A DNA stretch of 17,583 nt from an uncultured Gemmiger sp. (lineage in GTDB: Bacteria; Bacillota; Clostridia; Oscillospirales; Ruminococcaceae). The notes under the pieces were generated by a model. The model was not told the origin of the DNA. It saw only the letters and a list, made by a program, of their open reading frames with translations, and made no database searches. Location: contig CALWNS010000018.1 in the NCBI GenBank assembly GCA_944382805.1, positions 1 through 17,583 of the forward strand. The letters run 5' to 3'. Each line of letters opens with the position of its first letter. Within the stretch, counting starts at the first letter, position 1. This document shows positions 1 through 5,170 of this stretch, in pieces. The position numbers were made by a program, and so were the translations under genes.

Positions 1-146
1 TTGCCGGAACCGGTCACGCCCAGCAGCGTCTGCCCCTTATCGCCCGCCCGGATGCCCTGCACCAGCGCCTCGATGGCCTGGGGCTGGTCGCCGGTGGGCG
101 CAAACGGCGCCTGTAAATGAAAAATGCTCTCGTTCGTTTCGCTCAT
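1..146 (-). CDS. uvrB: UvrABC excinuclease subunit B, N-terminal fragment
   Basis: Only the first 48 codons are present; the gene runs off the left edge. The translated start (MSETNESIFHLQAPFAPTGD and on) has the UvrB N-terminal signature: an F-x-L-x-x-P-F-x-P-T-G-D-Q-P-x-A-I stretch at about residues 9-25, then LLGVTGSG at the edge, which is the beginning of Walker A (TGSGKT). UvrB is the DNA-damage-verifying, ATP-dependent core of nucleotide excision repair. It receives the lesion from UvrA and recruits UvrC. The ATG at 144-146 follows a strong GGGAGGG ribosome binding site (153-160, minus strand) at normal spacing. The gene lies downstream of recQ on the same strand but has its own promoter at 229-257. 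No GAAC-N4-GTTC-type LexA box was seen in the leader. Identification is secure despite the short fragment. Confidence 0.93.
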   Translation of the reverse strand, partial: MSETNESIFHLQAPFAPTGDQPQAIEALVQGIRAGDKGQTLLGVTGSG

Positions 147-190
147 AGCGTGTCCCTCCCCGCGGCAGGCGTTGGATTAACAACCGTGGA

Positions 191-202
191 TTGTATTTAC
201 AA
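191..202. promoter_or_regulatory. Short perfect palindrome in the uvrB leader (possible operator)
   Basis: TTGTATTTACAA is an inverted repeat with 5-bp arms (TTGTA/TACAA) and a 2-base centre, in the AT-rich part of the uvrB leader downstream of the -10 box. Its position would suit a repressor site. It does not match the Bacillus or Clostridium LexA consensus, and a 12-bp palindrome can arise by chance, so any role is speculative. Confidence 0.2.
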
Positions 203-228
203 CTTATAGTAGTAACTCGGCTGCTCTC

Positions 229-257
229 ATTATAAAGCACGCACGGCCAAAAGTAAA
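229..257 (-). promoter_or_regulatory. Sigma-A type promoter of uvrB
   Basis: On the minus strand TTTACT (252-257) is followed by a 17-base spacer and a perfect TATAAT (229-234). It lies between the recQ stop and uvrB and predicts an mRNA leader of about 75 bases. The -35 matches consensus at 4 of 6 positions. The same hexamers and spacing occur upstream of hpf. Confidence 0.75.
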
Positions 258-276
258 GGGGCAAAACCCGCCGTTC

Positions 277-2145
277 TCAGTCTGCCGGCTCCGCCGCCGA
301 ATATTCGGCAATGGCGCGCAGGAAGGCCGCGCCGTAGCGGCGGGCTTTGACTTCGCCCACGCCGGAAATGCGCATAAAGTCGCCGGTCGTGCGCGGGCGC
401 TTTTCGGCCATCTCGGCCAGCGCCGCGTTGGAAAAAATGACATAAGCCGGCACGTGGTGCGCCTGCGCCAGCTCGCTGCGCAGGTCCCGCAGCCGTTCAA
501 ACAGGCTGTCGCCGGCCGTCTGGGCCGCGGCGCGGGCGGCCGTTTTGCTGCGGGCGGCGCGGCGGCCGGCCTGCTGTTCCCGGCGGGTGGCCGCGCGCTC
601 GGTCATGGTCACCTTTTCGCCGCGGAACAGCACCCCGCCCGCCTTGGCCCCCAGGCGCAGCACGGGGAACTCGCCCCCGGCAGGCAGGATATAGCCCTGC
701 TCCTCCAGCGCGTCCAGGTACTGGCGCATACGCCCCGGCGGGGTGCTTTTCATGATGCCGTAGGTGGGCAGCTCGTCCAGGCCGCGGCGCAGCGTGTTCT
801 GGTCGCGGCTCCCGCGCAGCATCTGCACCAGCGCCACCACCCCAAGCCCGCCCGGCCAGCGCTTTTCGATGCGCGCCAGGCCGGACAGGATCTTCTGCGC
901 TTCGGTCGTGATGTCCGTCTCCACAAAATCGCCGCGGCAGTTGCCGCAGTTGCCGCACTTGCCGGCATGGCTTTCGCCAAAATAGTTCAGCAGGTAGCCG
1001 CGCAGGCAGCGGGTCGTTTTGCAGTAGCCCACCATGCGGTCCAGCCGCTCCAGGTCGCGGGCGCGGGCGGCCTCGTCCTCCGCCGGCGTCAGTTCTTCGT
1101 TATCGCGCCCGTTTTCTATAAAATAGCGCGCGGTCTGGACGTCCCCCAGCGAAAACAGCAGCACGCACTCGGCCTTTTCGCCGTCGCGCCCGGCGCGGCC
1201 GGCCTCCTGGTAGTAGTTTTCCAGGTTCTTGGGCATATTGTAGTGCAAAACAAAACTCACGTTGGATTTGTCGATGCCCATGCCAAAGGCGTTGGTGGCC
1301 ACCATCACCCGGCGGCGGTCGTAGACGAAGTCCTCCTGGTTTTTGGCGCGCTCCTCGGCCTCCAGCCCGGCGTGGTAGCGCGTGGCCGGGATGCCCGCCG
1401 CCCGCAGTTCGCGGCACAGGCTCTCCACCGTTTTGCGCGTGGCGCAGTAAACGATGCCGCTTTTGCCGGGGTGGTCCAGGATATACTCCTCTACATAGCG
1501 CTCCTTGTCGCGCGGGCGCTCCACGGCAAAATACAAATTGGGCCGGTCAAAGCCGGTGGTCAGGCAAAGCGGGTCCCGCAGGCCCAGCAGGCGGATGATG
1601 TCCTGCCGCACCTGCTCGGTGGCGGTGGCCGTAAAGGCCCCCACCGGCACGCGGCGGGGCAGCCGGGCCAGGAAGGCGGCGATCTTTAAGTAGCTGGGGC
1701 GGAAGTCCTGCCCCCACTGCGAAACGCAGTGCGCCTCGTCCACCGCCACCAGCCGCACATCCAGCCGGGCCGCCAGCGCAAGGAAGCCGTTCGTCTCCAG
1801 CCGTTCGGGCGCAACGTACAAAACGCGGCACCCCCCGCGCAAAGCCTGCGCCGCCGCCGTGCGCGCGGCAATTTCGTCCTGGCCGGAATGCAGGCAGGCG
1901 GCGGGGATGCCCTCCTCCTGCAAAGCGGCCACCTGGTCCTGCATCAGCGAGATCAGCGGCGAGACGACCAGCGTCACCCCGCCCAGCAGCACGGCCGGGA
2001 TCTGGTAGCAGGCCGATTTGCCCGCGCCGGTGGGCATCACGGCCAGCACGTCCCGCCCGGCCAGCAGCGCGTCGATGACCGGTTCCTGCCCGGGGCGGAA
2101 CGCGCCGTGGCCAAAGTAGGTCTTTAGTGCGGTCAGTTTATCCAT
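277..2145 (-). CDS. recQ: ATP-dependent DNA helicase RecQ
   Basis: A 622-residue 3'-5' superfamily 2 DNA helicase used in recombination and replication-fork repair. Helicase motifs are in order: Walker A MPTGAGKS (37-44), DEAH (136-139) followed by the RecQ-specific aromatic loop CVSQWGQDFRPSY, FTATAT (171-176), YHAGL (257-261) and NYYQEAGRAGRDG (310-322). The zinc-binding RecQ-Ct domain has Cys380, Cys397, Cys400 and Cys403. A winged-helix region follows, then an Ala/Arg-rich linker (about 515-545) and a C-terminal HRDC domain (about 547-617). Length and architecture match the classical bacterial RecQ. I chose the ATG at 2143-2145 because AAGGA sits 6 bases upstream and the protein then starts MDKLTALKTYFG, as family members do. 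An in-frame ATG 29 codons earlier lacks this support. It diverges from hpf and is followed by uvrB. Confidence 0.96.
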   Translation of the reverse strand: MDKLTALKTYFGHGAFRPGQEPVIDALLAGRDVLAVMPTGAGKSACYQIPAVLLGGVTLVVSPLISLMQDQVAALQEEGIPAACLHSGQDEIAARTAAAQALRGGCRVLYVAPERLETNGFLALAARLDVRLVAVDEAHCVSQWGQDFRPSYLKIAAFLARLPRRVPVGAFTATATEQVRQDIIRLLGLRDPLCLTTGFDRPNLYFAVERPRDKERYVEEYILDHPGKSGIVYCATRKTVESLCRELRAAGIPATRYHAGLEAEERAKNQEDFVYDRRRVMVATNAFGMGIDKSNVSFVLHYNMPKNLENYYQEAGRAGRDGEKAECVLLFSLGDVQTARYFIENGRDNEELTPAEDEAARARDLERLDRMVGYCKTTRCLRGYLLNYFGESHAGKCGNCGNCRGDFVETDITTEAQKILSGLARIEKRWPGGLGVVALVQMLRGSRDQNTLRRGLDELPTYGIMKSTPPGRMRQYLDALEEQGYILPAGGEFPVLRLGAKAGGVLFRGEKVTMTERAATRREQQAGRRAARSKTAARAAAQTAGDSLFERLRDLRSELAQAHHVPAYVIFSNAALAEMAEKRPRTTGDFMRISGVGEVKARRYGAAFLRAIAEYSAAEPAD

Positions 2146-2232
2146 GCAAGGTCCTTCCTGTGCGAAATGCCGCGGGAAACCGGCCGCGGTTGTGAACTTT
2201 TTACAAATTTTTCCGTATCGCAGGCAAAGCAT

Positions 2233-2261
2233 TTTACTTTTTGCCAGGGGTTTGTTATAAT
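2233..2261 (+). promoter_or_regulatory. Sigma-A type promoter of hpf
   Basis: TTTACT (2233-2238), a 17-base spacer and a perfect TATAAT (2256-2261). Transcription would start near 2268, giving a leader of about 77 bases. A nearer TTGCCA (2241-2246) resembles a -35 but is only 9 bases from the -10, so it is unlikely to serve. Confidence 0.72.
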
Positions 2262-2273
2262 AAAGCTACGGAA

Positions 2274-2323
2274 CCCGCCGCACCCCGGCGGGGGCCGAAC
2301 AGCCGGCGCCCGCCGGGGCGCCG
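2274..2323 (+). promoter_or_regulatory. Two consecutive GC stem-loops in the hpf leader
   Basis: Stem 1 pairs CCCGCCG (2274-2280) with CGGCGGG (2286-2292) across a 5-base loop. Stem 2 pairs CGGCGCC (2304-2310) with GGCGCCG (2317-2323) across a 6-base loop. They fill most of the predicted leader and end 8 bases before the GGGAGG ribosome binding site (2332-2337). They could modulate transcript stability or translation. No U-run follows, so they do not look like an attenuator. Confidence 0.45.
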
Positions 2324-2344
2324 CGCAATAAGGGAGGTTTTCCT

Positions 2345-2857
2345 ATGAAAGTTACCTGTACCGGCCGCCGCGTTACCCTGAAGCCGAGTTTTATCGAACT
2401 GGCAGAGAAAAAGCTGGCCAAGCTGGATAAATTCTTCCCCCAGGAGGCCGCGGCCCAGGTCACCGTCACGGTAGAAAAAAGCGGCCAGACGGTGGAGCTG
2501 ACGCTGCGCAGCGGTCCGCTGACCATGCGCGCGGAAAAAACCGACGACCGCATGGAGGACGCCCTGACCGACGCCGTGGACCTGCTGGTGCGCCGGGTGG
2601 TCAAGCACCGCAAGCGCCTGGGCGACAAGCTGACCGCCGCCGCCCAGACCGAAGCCCCGCAGGTGGCCGAGGAACCGATGAACATCGTGCGCGAAAAGCA
2701 CTTTGCCGTCAAGCCCTGCACCACCGAGGAAGCCATTTTGCAGATGGACCTTTTGGGCCACAGCTTCTATTTGTTCCGCAGCGTGGAAAGCGGCGGCATC
2801 GAGGCCGTCTACCGCCGCGCCAACGGCGGCTACGGCCTGCTGGTGCCGGAAGAATAA
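2345..2857 (+). CDS. hpf: Ribosome hibernation promoting factor, long form
   Basis: A 170-residue protein that binds the 30S decoding region and, in the long form, uses its C-terminal domain to dimerise 70S ribosomes into inactive 100S particles in slow-growing or starved cells. The N-terminal S30AE/YfiA-type domain (about 1-100) begins MKVTCTGRRVTLKPSFIELA and contains the basic stretch RRVVKHRKR. A short linker leads to the C-terminal domain (about 115-170), recognised by IVREKHFAVKPCTTEEAILQ followed by MDLLGHSFYLFR and YRRANGGYGLLVPE. The length fits the long HPF of Firmicutes, not the short YfiA/HPF of enterics. GGGAGG lies 7 bases before the ATG. It is monocistronic, with its own promoter and a hairpin after the stop. 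Convergent with radC. Confidence 0.95.
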   Translation: MKVTCTGRRVTLKPSFIELAEKKLAKLDKFFPQEAAAQVTVTVEKSGQTVELTLRSGPLTMRAEKTDDRMEDALTDAVDLLVRRVVKHRKRLGDKLTAAAQTEAPQVAEEPMNIVREKHFAVKPCTTEEAILQMDLLGHSFYLFRSVESGGIEAVYRRANGGYGLLVPEE

Positions 2858-2866
2858 CGCACACAA

Positions 2867-2893
2867 CTGCGCCGCCCTTTCCGGGGCGGCGCT
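2867..2893 (+). repeat. 27-bp direct repeat, copy 1
   Basis: Identical over 27 bases to 3111-3137; the match stops exactly at both ends (A versus G before, C versus T after). The core is the hairpin downstream of hpf. Confidence 0.9.
2869..2892 (+). terminator. Hairpin downstream of hpf (terminator without U-run)
   Basis: A 9-bp perfect GC stem, GCGCCGCCC (2869-2877) with GGGCGGCGC (2884-2892), and a 6-base loop, 12 bases after the hpf stop. The following bases (TCCAGACTG) contain no U-tract, so termination efficiency is doubtful. Confidence 0.5.
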
Positions 2894-2948
2894 CCAGACT
2901 GTTGAAAAAGCCGTTCGTTTACTGTTTGTAGAGCTTTCGCCTTGCTTT

Positions 2949-3055
2949 GTAGGGCGGGGTCTTGACCCCGCCGCACCGCTGATTTTTCAAAAAATTCCTT
3001 TGCTGCGCTCTTTTTGGATTTGCTAAGGTGCGGCGGGCGTGAACGCCCGCCCTAC
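2949..3055. repeat. Compound palindromic, MITE/REP-like element
   Basis: A 107-bp element with 10-bp perfect terminal inverted repeats: GTAGGGCGGG (2949-2958) and CCCGCCCTAC (3046-3055). Inside is a second inverted pair: CCGCCGCACC (2968-2977) and GGTGCGGCGG (3027-3036). Each end also forms its own hairpin: GGCGGGGT/ACCCCGCC (2953-2972, loop CTTG) and GGCGGGCG/CGCCCGCC (3032-3051, loop TGAA). About 49 bp of AT-rich sequence separates the halves. It has no coding capacity. This two-hairpin design resembles a REP doublet (BIME) or a small non-autonomous element. No short target duplication directly abuts the ends. Confidence 0.7.
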
Positions 3056-3110
3056 GATCCTGCCGGGAACAGCAGGCTTCACAAAGAAAGGATACTTTTT
3101 CGATACGCTG

Positions 3111-3137
3111 CTGCGCCGCCCTTTCCGGGGCGGCGCT
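3111..3137 (+). repeat. 27-bp direct repeat, copy 2
   Basis: Exact second copy of 2867-2893. Here the hairpin is followed by a T-rich tail, unlike copy 1. Confidence 0.9.
3113..3136 (+). terminator. Hairpin with T-rich tail between hpf and radC
   Basis: The same 9-bp stem and 6-base loop as 2869-2892. On the plus strand it is followed by TTTGCGTTTGTGCTGTTT, a broken T-rich tail, making it the better plus-strand terminator of the pair. For radC (minus strand) the hairpin lies 16 bases past the stop but has no U-run on that side. Confidence 0.55.
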
Positions 3138-3152
3138 TTGCGTTTGTGCTGT

Positions 3153-3971
3153 TTAGGTCGTTTCGTTTTCGTCCAAACGGATCACCGGGTCGCTGGCCAG
3201 CAGGTATTCCTCCGGCGTTTTGCCGGCGGCCTGCGCCCGGCGGGCGCTTTCCTCCTGCGCCGCGCGGAACTGGCGCATCATGCTGGCGGCGCCGTCCGGC
3301 GCGACCAGGATGTGGTCCACCAGGTGTACGCCCAGCGCGTCCAGCAGCCGCTCGACCTGCGCCGTGGCCAGCAGGTCGTTGCGCGAGGGCAGCGCCACGC
3401 CGGAGGGGTGGTTGTGCGCCAAAAACGCGCAGGTGCTGTCGCCGGCCACGGCCTCCCGCGCCAGCTTGCGGCTGTTGATGCCGGTGTAGTTGGGGATCCC
3501 CTGGGACACAAGCACCTCCCGCAGGGGGTAGCACTGGTCGTTCATGGTGATCAGGTAGCACTTTTCCTCCCGCTCGGCCAAAAACAGCGGGGACACATAC
3601 TCGATGCGGTCGGCTTCGGTGCGCAGGGGGCGCGCCCGGCTGCGGCGCAGCTGCAGCTGATAGAACTGCTCCAACTTGCGCACCGAGGCAAGCAGCCGGG
3701 CGCTGGCCGGGCCGACGCCCTTTACTTTGAGCAGCTCCTCCTCGCTGGCGTCCAGCACGCTGCAATAGCTGCCAAAATGTTCGATCAGGCGGTGGGCCAG
3801 GGCGTTCGTGTCCTGCCGCGGGATGGAAAAGAACAAAAGATACTCCAGCACTTCGTGCGCGGCCAGGCTGCACAGCCCTTCGCGCCGCACGCGCTGCTGC
3901 ATCCGGGCGCGGTGGTCGGCGTGGACCGGTTTTTCCTTTTTCTTATCCGCATTTTCCGGCGGGCGGTCCAT
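3153..3971 (-). CDS. radC: RadC / JAB-domain (MPN+) family protein
   Basis: A 272-residue protein of the RadC family. It has an N-terminal UPF0758 region with a helix-hairpin-helix motif (LLKVKGVGPASARLLA, about 80-95) and a C-terminal JAB metalloprotease-like domain. The metal motif is complete: HNHPSG at 186-191, then Ser196 and Asp199. The name reflects an old link to DNA repair that is disputed; the actual substrate is unknown. An extra charged tail of about 40 residues follows the JAB domain. I chose the ATG at 3969-3971 because AAAGGA lies 10 bases upstream. An in-frame ATG at 3995 would add 8 residues but has no ribosome binding site and would lie only about 8 bases from the transcription start implied by the promoter at 4010-4037. 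Convergent with hpf, divergent from the pseudouridine synthase gene. Confidence 0.92.
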   Translation of the reverse strand: MDRPPENADKKKEKPVHADHRARMQQRVRREGLCSLAAHEVLEYLLFFSIPRQDTNALAHRLIEHFGSYCSVLDASEEELLKVKGVGPASARLLASVRKLEQFYQLQLRRSRARPLRTEADRIEYVSPLFLAEREEKCYLITMNDQCYPLREVLVSQGIPNYTGINSRKLAREAVAGDSTCAFLAHNHPSGVALPSRNDLLATAQVERLLDALGVHLVDHILVAPDGAASMMRQFRAAQEESARRAQAAGKTPEEYLLASDPVIRLDENETT

Positions 3972-3989
3972 CGGCGGCACATCCTTTGC

Positions 3990-4019
3990 TTGCATCTGGA
4001 TTTAGCTTTATTATATACT
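3990..4019 (+). promoter_or_regulatory. Candidate promoter of the RluA-family gene
   Basis: TTGCAT (3990-3995), an 18-base spacer and TATACT (4014-4019). The -35 is weak (3 of 6). The -10 overlaps that of the opposing radC promoter by 2 bases, so the two divergent promoters probably compete. Confidence 0.45.
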
Positions 4020-4037
4020 ATTCTCAACGAATTGCAA
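4010..4037 (-). promoter_or_regulatory. Promoter of radC
   Basis: On the minus strand TTGCAA (4032-4037), a 16-base spacer and a perfect TATAAT (4010-4015). The predicted start near 4003 supports the internal radC start codon at 3971. Confidence 0.65.
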
Positions 4038-4057
4038 TCCAGCGGGAGGGGACTGGG

Positions 4058-5026
4058 ATGAAAAAGTTTACGGCCGGCCAAAACGAGGACGGGGTGCGCC
4101 TTTCGCGCTTTGTGGAGGGCGTGACCAGCGGGCTGCCGCGCAGCCTTTTGTACAAGAGTTTCCGCAACAAGCGCATCAAAGTAAACGGCAGGCGCGCCGA
4201 ACCGGACGCCCGCCTGGCGGCGGGCGATGTGATCGAGCTGTATATCAACGACGAATTCTTCCCGCCAAAGCCGGCCCCCGCCGCCAAACCGGCGCGCCGC
4301 GCCCCGGCCGTGACCGTGGTGTACGAGGACGGGGACATCGCCGTTTTGTACAAGCCGGCCCGCCTGTTGTGCCACGGCGACCGCACCGGCGACGCCAACC
4401 TGATCGACGCCTTTACCGCCCGGCAGATCGCCGCCGGCCAGTACGACCCCCGGGCCGAGCAGCGGTTCGCCCCGGCGCTGTGCAACCGGCTGGACCGCGG
4501 CACCGAGGGCCTGGTCATCGCCGCCAAGAACTATGCCGCGTTGCGCGATATGAACGAGATCATCCGCAGCGACTGGCTCAAAAAAGAGTACCTGACCATC
4601 ACGGTGGGCGCGCCGCCCGCCGGGCGGCACATCGCCTGGCTGCAGCACAGCGAAAAGGGCAACAAGGTGCGCATCCACGCGCGCGAGAGCGAAGGGTACA
4701 AGCAGATCATCACCGATGTGACCGTGCTGCGCTGCCAGGGGCCGTACGCTTTGTGCCGCATCGGCCTTGTCACCGGGCGCACCCACCAGATCCGCGCGCA
4801 CCTGGCCTATCTGGGCCACCCGGTGCTGGGGGATGTCAAATACGGCAACCGCAAGCTCAACGAGCGCAGCGGCTTAAAGACCCAGGCCCTGTGCGCCCAG
4901 CGCCTGACCTTTGGCCACATCCCGGAACAAAACGGCCTGCACCGCCTTTCGGGCCGGTGCATCAAGCTGGCCGACCCCGAGATCCTGCGCACCTTCGAGC
5001 GCGTCAGCGCCCCGCCCGAACCCTGA
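4058..5026 (+). CDS. RluA-family RNA pseudouridine synthase
   Basis: A 322-residue enzyme that isomerises specific uridines to pseudouridine in RNA, probably 23S rRNA. An N-terminal S4 RNA-binding domain (about 13-60) includes RNKRIKVNGRRAEPDARLAAGD. The catalytic domain starts near YEDGDIAVLYKPARLLCHGD (89-108). The active-site motif is NRLDRGTEGLV (143-153), with Asp146 the expected nucleophile; many relatives have HRLD, here NRLD. The late motif LVTGRTHQIRAHLAYLGHPV (237-256) is also intact. Length and order match the RluC/RluD-like branch, but sequence alone does not fix the target uridine, so no symbol is given. GGAGGGG lies 6 bases before the ATG at 4058; a longer reading from 3986 has no such site. 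Probably transcribed alone, ending at the hairpin 5053-5080. Confidence 0.93.
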   Translation: MKKFTAGQNEDGVRLSRFVEGVTSGLPRSLLYKSFRNKRIKVNGRRAEPDARLAAGDVIELYINDEFFPPKPAPAAKPARRAPAVTVVYEDGDIAVLYKPARLLCHGDRTGDANLIDAFTARQIAAGQYDPRAEQRFAPALCNRLDRGTEGLVIAAKNYAALRDMNEIIRSDWLKKEYLTITVGAPPAGRHIAWLQHSEKGNKVRIHARESEGYKQIITDVTVLRCQGPYALCRIGLVTGRTHQIRAHLAYLGHPVLGDVKYGNRKLNERSGLKTQALCAQRLTFGHIPEQNGLHRLSGRCIKLADPEILRTFERVSAPPEP

Positions 5027-5052
5027 TGCGCCCAAAAGCCAAAAAGCGCTTT

Positions 5053-5080
5053 GCCCGCCGCCAATTTTTTGGCGGCGGGC
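5053..5080 (+). terminator. Hairpin terminator after the RluA-family gene
   Basis: A 10-bp perfect stem, GCCCGCCGCC (5053-5062) with GGCGGCGGGC (5071-5080), and an AATTTTTT loop, 26 bases after the stop. The following ATCTTGTGTATT is only moderately T-rich, but the position before a new promoter supports a terminator. Confidence 0.65.
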
Positions 5081-5083
5081 ATC

Positions 5084-5112
5084 TTGTGTATTGCCCCGGG
5101 TTGCGGTATACT
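5084..5112 (+). promoter_or_regulatory. Candidate promoter of the miaB-mutS-mutL operon
   Basis: TTGTGT (5084-5089), a 17-base spacer and TATACT (5107-5112), directly after the hairpin 5053-5080. The -10 matches 5 of 6 and the -35 only 3 of 6. No stronger candidate lies before miaB. Confidence 0.55.
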
Positions 5113-5170
5113 AATAGGGTATCTCTGGGCGTGTGCCCATTTATAAGTAAAGGAACCCGGAGGGGCTGTT

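Larger units (their letters stand above)
2146..2344. other. Divergent intergenic region between recQ and hpf
   Basis: A 199-bp non-coding region serving both genes. The hpf promoter and leader hairpins are listed separately. On the recQ side the leader can fold a hairpin with CCGCGG arms (2170-2175 and 2184-2189). An AT-rich stretch around 2190-2216 probably holds the recQ promoter, but I see no convincing pair of hexamers: TTGCCT with a GTAAAA-like -10 is the best and it is weak. Confidence 0.5.
2858..3152. other. Intergenic region between convergent hpf and radC
   Basis: A 295-bp non-coding stretch with no credible gene on either strand. It consists of a terminator-like hairpin (2869-2892), an AT-richer segment, a compound palindromic element (2949-3055), another AT-rich segment, and an exact second copy of the hairpin (3113-3136). 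The two 27-bp copies start 244 bp apart. Both AT-rich segments differ in composition from the GC-rich genes around them. Confidence 0.8.

Noticed and set aside
191..202. SOS/LexA box upstream of uvrB
   Set aside because: The palindrome TTGTATTTACAA does not match the Gram-positive LexA consensus; kept only as a weak unknown operator candidate.
2146..2232. Longer RecQ starting at the in-frame ATG near 2232
   Set aside because: The extra 29 residues are not RecQ-like and have no ribosome binding site; the start at 2145 has AAGGA 6 bases upstream.
2241..2261. TTGCCA as the hpf -35 box
   Set aside because: Only 9 bases from TATAAT; the TTTACT 17 bases upstream fits sigma-A spacing.
2949..3055. 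CRISPR repeats
   Set aside because: There are only two diverged, inverted hairpins with no regular spacers; the arrangement is palindromic, not a direct-repeat array.
2858..3152. Small gene in the hpf-radC gap
   Set aside because: Open frames here are extensions of neighbouring shadows through hairpins; none has a ribosome binding site or protein-like composition.
3972..3995. Longer RadC starting at 3995
   Set aside because: No ribosome binding site, and the codon would lie only about 8 bases after the transcript start predicted from the TATAAT at 4010-4015.
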